NCBI GenBank assembly: GCA_016235815.1
Contig: JACRIM010000048.1
Location: forward strand, 62,001 to 126,000
Reading direction: 5' to 3'
From: Planctomycetota bacterium
GTDB lineage: Bacteria > Planctomycetota > Phycisphaerae > UBA1845 > UTPLA1
DNA: 64,000 nucleotides
Shown here: positions 25,271-33,769 of the stretch, in pieces
How the letters are laid out: every line of letters starts with the position of its first letter
Numbering within the stretch: position 1 is the first letter of the stretch
Translations under genes and position numbers: made by a program
The notes under the pieces: generated by a model
Database searches by the model: none
Told to the model about the DNA's origin: nothing
What the model saw: only the letters and a program-made list of their open reading frames with translations

Positions 25271-26473
25271 ATGCCTGAGACCACCAAGTACGCCATCATC
25301 CTCCCCGACGGCGCTGCCGATGAACCCGTCCCCGAACTCGGAGGCAAGACCCCGCTCGAAGCCGCCCAGATTCCCTACATCGACTCCATCGTCGAGAGCG
25401 GCCGCATCGGCAGCGTTCGCACCGTCCCCGAGGGCTTCGTCCCCGGCAGTGATGTCGCCACCATGTCGCTGCTCGGCTACGACGTGCGCAAGCACTACAC
25501 CGGCCGCGCCCCCATCGAGGCCGTCGCGCAAAACATCCGCCTGAAGCCCGAAGACGTCGTCTTCCGCTGCAACTTCGTGAACGTCACCAACGGCGAGATG
25601 ACCGACTTCACCGCCGGCCACATCTCCACGCCCGAGGCCGACCGCATCATCAAGGACCTGAACGCGAAACTCTCCGGCGAAGGCGTGACGTTTTACACCG
25701 GCGTTTCGTATCGCAATCTCATGGTCATGCCCGACCCCGATGCGCTCGATGTCGCCTGCATGCCGCCGCACGACATCCCGAACGAAGCCGTCGCGTCATA
25801 CCTGCCGAAAGGCAAAGGCGCGAAGCGGATCAACGAGCTGATGGAGAAGGCCTCGCGCATCGTCGCCGAGCACGACGTGAACCACGTGCGACGCGACCTC
25901 GGCGAACCGCCCGCGACGAACGTCTGGTTCTGGGGGCAGGGCGTCGTGCCGATCATGCCGCGCTTTCGCCAACGCTTCGGCATCCGCGGCGCCTGCATCG
26001 CCGCCGTCGATCTGATTCGCGGGCTTGGCAAACTCCTCGGCTGGACCCTCATCGACGTGCCCGGCGCGACCGGCTACCTCGACACCGATTACGAAGCAAA
26101 AGGCAAATACGCCGTCAAAGCGCTCGACGAATTCGACCTCGTCGCCGTCCACATCGAAGCCCCCGACGAAGCCGGCCACATGGGCGACGCGCGGGAAAAA
26201 GTAAAGGCCCTGGAGCGCATAGACGAATGCGTCGTCGGCCCGGTGCTGGAAAAGCTCCGCACCTTCGACAACTGGCGCATCCTCGTCGCACCCGACCACC
26301 CCACTCCCGTCGGCCGCCGCACCCACACCGCCACCCCGCCCCCCTTCGGCATGACCGGCAGCAACGTCGCCCGCGTCGTCGGCCACGACAGCTTCACCGA
26401 GCGCAACGCCGCAGCAAGCGACCTGCACATCGAAGCGGGCCATGAATTAATGGAATACTTCCTGCGGTCGTAA
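25271..26473 (+). CDS. apgM: Cofactor-independent phosphoglycerate mutase, archaeal type
   Basis: The enzyme interconverts 2- and 3-phosphoglycerate in glycolysis without 2,3-bisphosphoglycerate. It belongs to the alkaline-phosphatase superfamily ApgM branch (about 400 residues, as here), not the longer GpmI branch. 'YAIILPDGAAD' carries the first metal-binding Asp, 'GSDVATMSLLGYD' the catalytic Ser, and 'VHIEAPDEAGHMGD' and 'ILVAPDHPTPVGRRTHT' the later metal ligands. No Shine-Dalgarno is visible because the octamer array abuts the start, so translation may rely on coupling or an unstructured leader. Confidence 0.92.
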   Translation: MPETTKYAIILPDGAADEPVPELGGKTPLEAAQIPYIDSIVESGRIGSVRTVPEGFVPGSDVATMSLLGYDVRKHYTGRAPIEAVAQNIRLKPEDVVFRCNFVNVTNGEMTDFTAGHISTPEADRIIKDLNAKLSGEGVTFYTGVSYRNLMVMPDPDALDVACMPPHDIPNEAVASYLPKGKGAKRINELMEKASRIVAEHDVNHVRRDLGEPPATNVWFWGQGVVPIMPRFRQRFGIRGACIAAVDLIRGLGKLLGWTLIDVPGATGYLDTDYEAKGKYAVKALDEFDLVAVHIEAPDEAGHMGDAREKVKALERIDECVVGPVLEKLRTFDNWRILVAPDHPTPVGRRTHTATPPPFGMTGSNVARVVGHDSFTERNAAASDLHIEAGHELMEYFLRS

Positions 26474-26718
26474 GCTGCCGCACAATCCGAACACCATGCG
26501 CGAATCTGGTTGCACTCCCCGTACCAATGTAAAAGTAAGTTCCGGCTCCCCGGCCTTCCTACCTTCAATTATTTTTTCGTCTTAACCTCCGCCCCGGCCG
26601 GAACATGCGGGCGGCTTGCTGTTCCGCCCGAAGAAAATTATTTGCCTTTCTTGCGACACCGGTTATTCTTGCTATTGAAGTGCTCGGGCGACCGGGGGAG
26701 TGCTTCGGGCCAATGTGT

Positions 26719-26763
26719 TGTGGCACCGGTCAAAGATCCGCCTGGGTGGATTTCCAACCGGTA
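26719..26763 (+). repeat. TGTGG-hairpin repeat interrupted by 20 bases
   Basis: TGTGGCACCGGT (26719-26730) is separated from TTTCCAACCGGTA (26751-26763) by 20 bases starting CAAAGATCC. Without that segment it would match the intact copy at 26771-26794. Part of the segment (ATCCGCCTGGGT) recurs near 17189. Confidence 0.55.
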
Positions 26764-26770
26764 TGTCAGG

Positions 26771-26794
26771 TGTGGCACCGGTTTCCAACCGGTG
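26771..26794 (+). repeat. TGTGG-hairpin repeat
   Basis: After TGTGG (26771-26775), CACCGGTT (26776-26783) and AACCGGTG (26787-26794) form a perfect 8-bp stem around a TCC loop. Confidence 0.75.
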
Positions 26795-26801
26795 AGTCAG
26801 G

Positions 26802-26825
26802 TGTGACACAGGTTTCCAACCTGTG
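26802..26825 (+). repeat. TGTGG-hairpin repeat (TGTGA variant)
   Basis: CACAGGTT (26807-26814) and AACCTGTG (26818-26825) form a perfect 8-bp stem around a TCC loop. The upstream flank is TGTGA. The last G is the first base of the only in-frame upstream start of the Rhs frame (GTG 26825). Confidence 0.75.
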
Positions 26826-29800
26826 TGCATGGCTTATTGAAAGGAGCCTCGCCGTGTATTTTCCCATATTTACCCCCCCCCCGTGTCCGAAATAGCCACT
26901 CGGCTCCCATTGTCGCGGCCCTGATTGCCTTCCTCGCGGTGGCTGCGCCGGCCCTTGCTGTTGACGCTCCCAAGGGCGCGGCCCGCCGCTGGGAAGCCTC
27001 ACTGCCGGTCGGCCTCTATGGTCAGGTGAATCTCCGCACCGGCCGGGTGCTGACCACAATCCCGATCACCGGCTGGCCGGGTCGCGGGCCGAGCATTCAG
27101 TTCAACCTTTACCACAACCAAGTCTCCGCCTGGGGGCCTATCGGCATCGTTCCCGGGGACGGCGACCTCGATGACATGCTCACCGGTGGCGACTTCGACC
27201 CCATGCTCGATATCGTGCTCACGCCATCTGAAGAACAGACGCCTCTCGACCTCGCCATCGGCGATTTCGATGGCAGCGGCATCGTCGATGTCACCGATAT
27301 GGGCGAATTCCTCGATGCCCTCGAAGGCGGCGGCGCGGCCGCGGCTTCCGGCGGCGGTCCGGTGGAACCCTGCACCCCCGACTGGCGACACAGCTACTCC
27401 GCGAAGGTCGAACTCAGCATGACCGGCGTCTGGCTCACGCGCGACGACGGCACTATCGACGCCTTCACGTGGGATGAGACCGATCCCGCCGGCGAACGCT
27501 TGAAGCCGCCGCCCGGCGTGTTCGACACGATGTACTACAACTATGCCAACGACGGCTTCACGCTCGTCAGCAAGAACCAGTGGAAGGCCTACTTCAAGTG
27601 GCATGAGGCCACGCCCGATTGGTATCGGCTCGAATGGATTTCCGATGCCGCACTGGCAAACGGCCAGCCCGCCAACAAGGTGCTCTGCCACTACGAGCCC
27701 AGCCCGAGCAACATCTTCACCTACGGCAAACTCATTTCCGTCGAGGACGCCACCCGTACCGGCAGCCCCCTCGCCGGCCGCAAGTTGCTCTTTTCCTACA
27801 ACAGCCTCGGCAAGTTGAAGGAGATCACCGATCCGATCAATCGCCATTGGAAATTGCTTTATGAGGTCTCAGGCGTTCCGAACAACCCGACACAGGAGGG
27901 CACGGGCTATCTGCGCGCCGTCGAAGACCCGATGACCTATCGCATCACCGTGGCCTACAACGGCGTCTGCGACCTGGCCAGCGTGGCCGACAAGAACGGC
28001 GACGCCTACGGCTTTGAGTATCACAACGGGCGCCTTATGACGATCACCGATCCGTCGCCGTTCACGTCTCAGACGCAAGTGTTTTCGTATTACAAGATCA
28101 TGTTCTCAAACGACCAGTTCTGCGAATACACCGACCGGCGTGGGGAGCACTGGTACACGATGTTTGATACGGTCACCGGCAACCTCATGGAAGTGGAGGA
28201 CCCGCTCGGTCACCCACAGAGCCTGGATTACGACGATCTGACCGTGCATCCGACGATGCACGAGCCGGTTACCTACACCGATGCGCTCGACCATACATGG
28301 GAATTCGAGTGGGATGCGGAGGGGAATCTTCTCAATTCGGAAGACCCGCTCGGCAACCTGACGGCCTTCACCTATGACAGTCTGAACAACTTGACCACGA
28401 TCACGCCGCCGGGAGCGACACCGGGCACTACTAACCTCGCCAAGCGCACGACAATGGAGTACGCAGATGTGCTGAACCCGACGAAGGCAACCAAGATCAA
28501 GGAGCCTGCCGCGACGGTCGGCGGCGCCGTGCCCGAGACGATCATCGAGCACTTCGGCATCGGCCTGTCTCACGGCCTGTTGAAGAAGGTCACGCCGCCG
28601 CCGGCGAATGCAACAGCGCCGGTGGAGACGGGGAAGAAATATGTTTGGCAAAACAGTCAGTCAAGCGGAGGGTTTCGACTCGAAGAAGGTTACGCGGAGG
28701 GATTCCCTGGTTCGGTTGACTTGAGTTCTCCTGCGTCCGTGTCTGGTACATCGTCGAGCAACGGGGCAGGGCAAACCATCGGATCGTCGAACACCGTTAC
28801 GTGCCCTGACCTTTCGCACGACGGTAATGGGAATGCAATAGTTGTAAATTGCGGTTATTGCACTCTGTTCGCTCCACCAGATCCTGAGGCAGGACTATTT
28901 AACGACGGGCGGCCAAAGGTCTGCCTCCCGCCGGATCAATTCGACGACAGTTTTCCTCTTCGTTCGGGCTGTTTTACATCGTTGCTTCCGTATCGCCCGA
29001 TGGGACAACCGGTCAGCCAGCGCTGGTGTACGCTGTATCCCAACCCACAATTACCGGCTCAGCCTCGCGATATCGATTACCAATGGGACAGCCTTGGCCG
29101 TTTGCGAAATGTTGAAATCAAATCGTCCGAAGTGACCGGCGACATTAATAATCCGATCAGCCGGGAGTTTCAATATGATCCGGACTGGTCTACAGGGACT
29201 AACACCACGACTGGCCCGGACGGACAAGTGACCGTGGTCTCCACCGACGCGGCGGGGCGCGTGACCTCGTGGGTGCGAAAGATCGGGACCACCGAAATCA
29301 TGCGAATCGACACGACGTACTATGACAACAACCGGCTCGATACGATTACTCGGGCCAACGGCACGCGAACCAAGCACATCTACGACGATACCGGACGGCT
29401 TACCTTCATCAAGCACGAACGGCAGACCGGCCCATCAACATGGGTTCGCCTGCATGAACTGCAGTACGTCTGGACCACGGACAGCCTTGTAGACTATATC
29501 TTCGAGACCGATGAGGCGGGAACCCCCAGCGTGATTGATTTTATCTACGACAACCGTAATCGGCTTACCGAAGAAAAACGAACGGGAGCAACGTTCCCGT
29601 ATTGGTACGTGTACGCATACGACTTGGCAGGTAATCGGACGAGCAAAATCCAGAAGAATGTCCTCAATGACGCACCGATTGAGACGACACTATATACCTA
29701 TGATGTCAACAATCCATCGGTTTACGGCGGGTTGCTCGGCTCGCAGGGCAACCGCCTGATGAAAAGTGTTGCCACCAATCATGTGACCAGCAGTGTAGTC

Positions 29801-30916
29801 ACTCGGTGGTATGAATACGACCGGCGGGGTCGCGCCAAGGTAGTTATTCGCCAATACTCGGGCGACGAATGGTTCCACGGCACCCGGATCGCCTATGATT
29901 CCCGGGAACTGGTGTGGATGACGCTGGCCTTTCGGTGGAAGGTGAATGCCCAGGGCAATCCCGTCAACTGTGAGTACGAATCGGCCATGGAATACCGCTA
30001 CGACAACGGTCGGCGGCGATACTTGACGCGGCCGCTGGAGTTGGAGACATTCCTGCCGACCTCGCCGACGGCGGGGACGTGGCATGACTATGATGCCAGC
30101 GACATCTGGAATGATTACACAATCGCCATGAACGGCCAGACGCCGACGATCACGAACTTCCTCTCGCACGAACCGGGCATCGCCCAGCGCGACGCGGCCA
30201 CGTCGGCAATCAGTTACCTGCATGGCAACCTGATCGGCACCACGGAAGTTATGTCGAACGGCAGCGGCACCAACACGCGCCGAACGGTGTTCTCCGCCTT
30301 CGGTGAACCCGTCTATGAGAACGGAAGTCCCGACACGCGCTACGGTTATGCCGGGGCATGGGGATATCAGGAGGCAGGTTCAACCGACCCCCTCGCCGAA
30401 CTCGGCTGGCTCCACGTTGGCGCTCGATACTACGACCCCGCCGCCGGGCGATTTATGCAGCGCGATCCGATTGGCGTATGGGGTGGGTCAAATACGTATG
30501 CCTATGTCGGAAATTCCCCTGCGGGCCGTATCGACCCATCAGGACTCCAAGGAATAATGCTGCCAGGTTATCCACAGAATCCATTTACAAGTGAACCTTT
30601 GCCTGGTCACCCAGGTTATCGTGGACCGCCGCCACGTCCTTGGATTCCACCTCATAGGCTCATTGACTGCGCGGAAAGTCAGAGAGGTAAGAATGGTAAC
30701 GATAGTGATCACCACGCTTTTGGCGTTTATGAGACCGGGAGAACCGTAGGTATGATGTCAGGTCCCCTGTATTATCCAGTAGGTGCAATGGCATCAGGTT
30801 TGAGCGCCATAGGCCTAACTATCGGTGAATTAATATTTCCATCGTCCGATTGGCAAGATGACATCACGGCTAACTGGACAGGCTTCGCAGAGTTCTTAGA
30901 TAACCCACCCTCATAA
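26825..30916 (+). CDS. Rhs/YD-repeat protein with variable C-terminal tail (candidate polymorphic toxin)
   Basis: The open frame encodes 1363 residues. A signal peptide ends 'FLAVAAPALAVDA' near residue 46. An embedded dockerin-like loop 'IGDFDGSGIVDVTDMGEF' lies near 140. YD-type repeats run through the body. The Rhs core 'RYYDPAAGRFMQRDPIG' and 'NTYAYVGNSPAGRIDPSGL' end near residue 1241. The last 122 residues (from 30548) are AT-richer, unrelated to the core and contain a Gly/Ala-rich hydrophobic stretch, as in toxin tips of polymorphic Rhs systems. The start is problematic: GTG 26825 is in frame but lacks a ribosome-binding site, while GTG 26854, preceded by AAAGGAG, is out of frame by one base because of the C10 tract. 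Confidence 0.85.
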   Translation: MHGLLKGASPCIFPYLPPPRVRNSHSAPIVAALIAFLAVAAPALAVDAPKGAARRWEASLPVGLYGQVNLRTGRVLTTIPITGWPGRGPSIQFNLYHNQVSAWGPIGIVPGDGDLDDMLTGGDFDPMLDIVLTPSEEQTPLDLAIGDFDGSGIVDVTDMGEFLDALEGGGAAAASGGGPVEPCTPDWRHSYSAKVELSMTGVWLTRDDGTIDAFTWDETDPAGERLKPPPGVFDTMYYNYANDGFTLVSKNQWKAYFKWHEATPDWYRLEWISDAALANGQPANKVLCHYEPSPSNIFTYGKLISVEDATRTGSPLAGRKLLFSYNSLGKLKEITDPINRHWKLLYEVSGVPNNPTQEGTGYLRAVEDPMTYRITVAYNGVCDLASVADKNGDAYGFEYHNGRLMTITDPSPFTSQTQVFSYYKIMFSNDQFCEYTDRRGEHWYTMFDTVTGNLMEVEDPLGHPQSLDYDDLTVHPTMHEPVTYTDALDHTWEFEWDAEGNLLNSEDPLGNLTAFTYDSLNNLTTITPPGATPGTTNLAKRTTMEYADVLNPTKATKIKEPAATVGGAVPETIIEHFGIGLSHGLLKKVTPPPANATAPVETGKKYVWQNSQSSGGFRLEEGYAEGFPGSVDLSSPASVSGTSSSNGAGQTIGSSNTVTCPDLSHDGNGNAIVVNCGYCTLFAPPDPEAGLFNDGRPKVCLPPDQFDDSFPLRSGCFTSLLPYRPMGQPVSQRWCTLYPNPQLPAQPRDIDYQWDSLGRLRNVEIKSSEVTGDINNPISREFQYDPDWSTGTNTTTGPDGQVTVVSTDAAGRVTSWVRKIGTTEIMRIDTTYYDNNRLDTITRANGTRTKHIYDDTGRLTFIKHERQTGPSTWVRLHELQYVWTTDSLVDYIFETDEAGTPSVIDFIYDNRNRLTEEKRTGATFPYWYVYAYDLAGNRTSKIQKNVLNDAPIETTLYTYDVNNPSVYGGLLGSQGNRLMKSVATNHVTSSVVTRWYEYDRRGRAKVVIRQYSGDEWFHGTRIAYDSRELVWMTLAFRWKVNAQGNPVNCEYESAMEYRYDNGRRRYLTRPLELETFLPTSPTAGTWHDYDASDIWNDYTIAMNGQTPTITNFLSHEPGIAQRDAATSAISYLHGNLIGTTEVMSNGSGTNTRRTVFSAFGEPVYENGSPDTRYGYAGAWGYQEAGSTDPLAELGWLHVGARYYDPAAGRFMQRDPIGVWGGSNTYAYVGNSPAGRIDPSGLQGIMLPGYPQNPFTSEPLPGHPGYRGPPPRPWIPPHRLIDCAESQRGKNGNDSDHHAFGVYETGRTVGMMSGPLYYPVGAMASGLSAIGLTIGELIFPSSDWQDDITANWTGFAEFLDNPPS
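26873..26882 (+). repeat. Poly-C tract (10 C) at the 5' end of the Rhs gene
   Basis: Ten consecutive C lie between the well-placed GTG 26854 and the signal-peptide coding region. With 10 C, translation from GTG 26854 stops at TAG 26893-26895 after 13 codons. With 9 or 12 C, it would run into the 1300-residue Rhs frame. Confidence 0.8.
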
Positions 30917-30976
30917 ACATTTGGGATCATTTGTCATGCTTGCAAAATTAAGGCTGATTCACTTGGACGCTGTGTT

Positions 30977-31351
30977 ATGCGAAAAGTAATTGGAGTACTA
31001 TTACTTGGTGTAGTCGTTATTTTTGTTGTTGTCTTTACTTGTCGCCCTGCATGGGAGCTGGAGTTTCAGGGCACGTCATCCGATTCCGTTCGAATCAGCG
31101 TATATAGAGGAGCCGTATTGGTTGACCAAATCGATTGTCAGGTTCCAAACGCGATTACAACAAAGAGCCGTATTCGCCTCGATAGTAGTAAGGTGAAGTT
31201 GCCTATAGGGTGGCTAGAGGAATCCGATTTTACATTATTCCCTGGTAGGGCTGTAATACGTGTCGGAGACGCAAGGGTCATCCTTCAGGAGAACGGCATC
31301 TCTGTTACAAAAGTGAGTGTCCCTCACACGAATCTGAAACAAATACCATGA
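30977..31351 (+). CDS. Small membrane-anchored protein, candidate immunity partner of the Rhs tail
   Basis: A 124-residue protein with an N-terminal signal anchor at about 4-22 ('VIGVLLLGVVVIFVVVF'), followed by a short beta-rich domain with no family I recognise. It starts 60 bases after the Rhs stop on the same strand and shares the AT-rich composition of the Rhs tail, not of the Rhs body. Small genes directly after an Rhs toxin tip often encode the cognate immunity protein; a membrane anchor would suit a toxin acting in the envelope. The role is inferred from position and composition. Confidence 0.6.
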   Translation: MRKVIGVLLLGVVVIFVVVFTCRPAWELEFQGTSSDSVRISVYRGAVLVDQIDCQVPNAITTKSRIRLDSSKVKLPIGWLEESDFTLFPGRAVIRVGDARVILQENGISVTKVSVPHTNLKQIP

Positions 31352-31372
31352 AATTCGCTCACGGGGGGGAAA

Positions 31373-31419
31373 AGGGGTCATTCTACTTTTCCGTTGACTT
31401 GGGAAGAAAAAGGGCACGG
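31373..31419 (+). repeat. Degenerate dispersed repeat, copy 2
   Basis: Shares AGGGGTCATTC and a TTGGGA-GAAAAAGGGCA block with 416-454, same orientation. It lies 22 bases after the candidate immunity gene. The remaining bases to 31613 show no gene. Confidence 0.35.
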
Positions 31420-31613
31420 CGACCGACTGAGGCGGCAACCAATTAGGGTATGAGACACCTGGGCCTAAGAGATCATTCTACGTTGTTTAGGCCCACCACC
31501 ATGATATTCGAATGCGTCGATCCGCAGCAACGGCCTCAACGTCGAAGCCGACGACTTGCGTATGGCTGAGGCGCATGAGTTAGTGGCATACCTTGTGTGC
31601 TCGTGATAAATCG

Positions 31614-32519
31614 CTAGCCGCGAAACACCACCCCCGCATACCCCACCGCATCCGTCGGCCGCTCCCCATACCGCTCGCGCAAAACTTCGTAACTCGTGGT
31701 GTGTTCGAGCAATTCGCCGCGCTCGGCCCCCATCGCCTTGCACGCCGCGATCGTCGCCGCGACGGCCCCCGCGCCGCAGGCATTCCAGTTCGTCCGCGCT
31801 TCCTTCACAACCTCTCCCTCGTTCAATGAAAGCATCACGTCGATCATTCGCCGATCGTTGATGTCTTTCGCCCAGCGAAGCGCCTCCGCGCCGACGCCGC
31901 GCGGCGCAAAACCATAACTCGGCCCGTAGTGCGTCAGATCGGTCGACGCGAGAAAGATGACATCCATCGCGGCATCCTTGCACAAGCGTCCGACCGCAGC
32001 CCCGACCGCCGCCGCATTCTCAATCGCCGGAACCATGATCGGCACGATCCGCGACTCCGGAAGCAGGTGCTGCATAAACGGCACTTCCACTTCGATACTG
32101 TGCTCGCGGGCATGAACGCGCGGCGCAGCCTCAATCAAATCCGACCCCTCGCAGAGCCGACTCGCCAGCGACTCATCGACCGTCGCCAAACCCAGCGGCG
32201 TCTCCCACGCTCCCGATGGATACAAATACGACTCCGGCCCTTCCAGCCCCACGTGAATCGCCCCAAACACAACAACCACGTCGGGCTGTCGCTGCCCCGC
32301 GATGGCATCGATCACCCGCGCCGCGACCGCCCCGCTGCATACCCATCCCGCATGAGGAACAACTCCGCCAACGATTCGCCCGCGACCCGAATCGCGCCGC
32401 CCGTCGCGCGCCACCGCAAGACAATTCCCCACCTCCCGCACGCACGCCTCGCGTTCCCGCGGATAGAACATCCCCGCAACGGCCGGCTTGCGAATCAGTG
32501 ATGGGTCTCCCTGTGGCAT
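31614..32519 (-). CDS. MEMO1 / AmmeMemoRadiSam system protein B family protein
   Basis: A 301-residue protein of the MEMO family, related in fold to class III extradiol dioxygenases. Motifs in order are 'RKPAVAGMFYP', 'GGVVPHAGWVCSG' with the first metal-type His, 'VVVFGAIHVG', 'HAREHSIEVEVPFMQHLLP', 'FLASTDLTHYGPSYGF' and 'CGAGAVAATIAAC'. The conserved His residues and the Cys near the C-terminus are present. The usual partners (AMMECR1 and a radical SAM protein) are not adjacent. The biochemical role of the family in bacteria is unclear. Confidence 0.88.
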   Translation of the reverse strand: MPQGDPSLIRKPAVAGMFYPREREACVREVGNCLAVARDGRRDSGRGRIVGGVVPHAGWVCSGAVAARVIDAIAGQRQPDVVVVFGAIHVGLEGPESYLYPSGAWETPLGLATVDESLASRLCEGSDLIEAAPRVHAREHSIEVEVPFMQHLLPESRIVPIMVPAIENAAAVGAAVGRLCKDAAMDVIFLASTDLTHYGPSYGFAPRGVGAEALRWAKDINDRRMIDVMLSLNEGEVVKEARTNWNACGAGAVAATIAACKAMGAERGELLEHTTSYEVLRERYGERPTDAVGYAGVVFRG

Positions 32520-32570
32520 AACGAATGATGGGTGGCTGAATTATAGCGGGACGACCGAGTTACTTACTGC

Positions 32571-33467
32571 TCAAAGCGACTCCAACTCCTCCACCGTCCG
32601 CGGCCAATCCTCCTTCAGCAGCCGCGACCACGATCGATCCGCCAGCACCTTCCCGCCCGTCTGACAGCGCGGGCAGTAATTCGTCTCATTCTCGGCGTAT
32701 CGAATCCGCTGCACCGGCACACGACACGCCGGGCAAGGCTTCCCAAACTTCCCATGCACCGCAAAGTCCGGCCGAAACGCCGTCACATCCCCAGGCCCAG
32801 GAAATTTCGTCGCGAATTCCGCGCGCAGCCGATCCATCCACGTGCGCAGCGTCGTCTGCATCGCCGCGTGCAATCGCGCAATCTCCTCATCCTTCAGCCG
32901 CCCGGTCAACTGCACCGGCGACAATCCCGCCGCATGAAGAATCTCATCGCCATAGGCATTACCAATCCCCGCGATCAACCGCGGATCGGTGAGCGTTCGC
33001 TTCAGCGTGTGATTGCCGCGTCGCAGCAATTCCGAAAACGCGCCGACCGAAACCTCCAACGGCTCCACCCCGCCCGGATCGTGCAGCGCCAGCGCGCCCT
33101 CGCCGCGCACCACATGCAGCGACGCCCGTTTCTGCGTCGACGCCTCGGTCAACACAACGCACCCGTTCGGAAAGTCGAAACACGCCAGACCGATCTTCCC
33201 CGGCACCTTCGCCCCCCGCGCCTTCCACCCCATCCGCCCGGCAATCATCAGGTGGATCACCAAAAACAGGTCCCCCTCAAGCCCGACAACCACCCGCTTG
33301 CCGATTCGCCGAATCGCCACGACCCGCCGCCCGACGGCCGCGTCGATCGTCGGCTCCGTGGATCGGACCAGAAACGGGCTTCCCACCCGGACCCGCTCCA
33401 ACGCCTGCCCAAGGATTCGCTGCTCAAGGCAGCCGCGATACAGCTCAATATCCGGCAGCTCGGGCAT
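32571..33467 (-). CDS. mutM: Fpg/MutM-type formamidopyrimidine-DNA glycosylase
   Basis: The enzyme excises oxidised purines from DNA and cleaves the abasic site. The 298-residue protein starts 'MPELPDIELY', giving the catalytic Pro2 and Glu3; position 6 is Asp where classic Fpg has Glu. 'RRIGKRVVVG' supplies the catalytic Lys, 'IAGIGNAYGDEIL' is the helix-two-turn-helix motif, and the C-terminal zinc finger has four Cys ('CPAC' and 'YCPRC'). ATG 33467 is chosen to give the N-terminal Pro; a longer frame to 33563 would bury it. The exact substrate class (Fpg versus Nei-like) is not certain. Confidence 0.9.
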   Translation of the reverse strand: MPELPDIELYRGCLEQRILGQALERVRVGSPFLVRSTEPTIDAAVGRRVVAIRRIGKRVVVGLEGDLFLVIHLMIAGRMGWKARGAKVPGKIGLACFDFPNGCVVLTEASTQKRASLHVVRGEGALALHDPGGVEPLEVSVGAFSELLRRGNHTLKRTLTDPRLIAGIGNAYGDEILHAAGLSPVQLTGRLKDEEIARLHAAMQTTLRTWMDRLRAEFATKFPGPGDVTAFRPDFAVHGKFGKPCPACRVPVQRIRYAENETNYCPRCQTGGKVLADRSWSRLLKEDWPRTVEELESL

Positions 33468-33769
33468 GTGCGCAACTATAAATCTGGCATGGGTTTGTGA
33501 GAAGCAGCCGGCAGCAACCCGTCGCCATCGCCAGGCCGCCGCGGGCCGTGGTCCCCATACCAATTCCGCTGCGATTCAGGGGAATGGTCCCGCCCCAAGT
33601 TCCGTTGTAGACGAAGGAACCGTGCGGTGCGTCCCTCAAAAACCGCCCGCGCACGACCAGTAACAACCGGTAAGATGCTCGCCCCGCCGGCCGCGATTCC
33701 CGCATCGCGGCCCGGGCGACTCAGATACGAATCGTGTTCAAACTCACATTCATGAAGGAGTTACCGTCT
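33468..33769. other. Intergenic region
   Basis: About 300 bases between divergent mutM and the thioredoxin-fusion gene. They must hold both promoters, but I see no clear promoter boxes, RNA or repeat. Confidence 0.3.

Larger units (their letters stand above)
26474..26824. other. Intergenic region rich in TGTGG-hairpin repeats
   Basis: This 351-base stretch before the Rhs gene contains no convincing gene. Its right half is three TGTGG-type repeat copies in a row, all in the same orientation. The left half contains a possible promoter (TTGCGA near 26650 and TATTGA about 17 bases later), which is weak. Confidence 0.5.
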
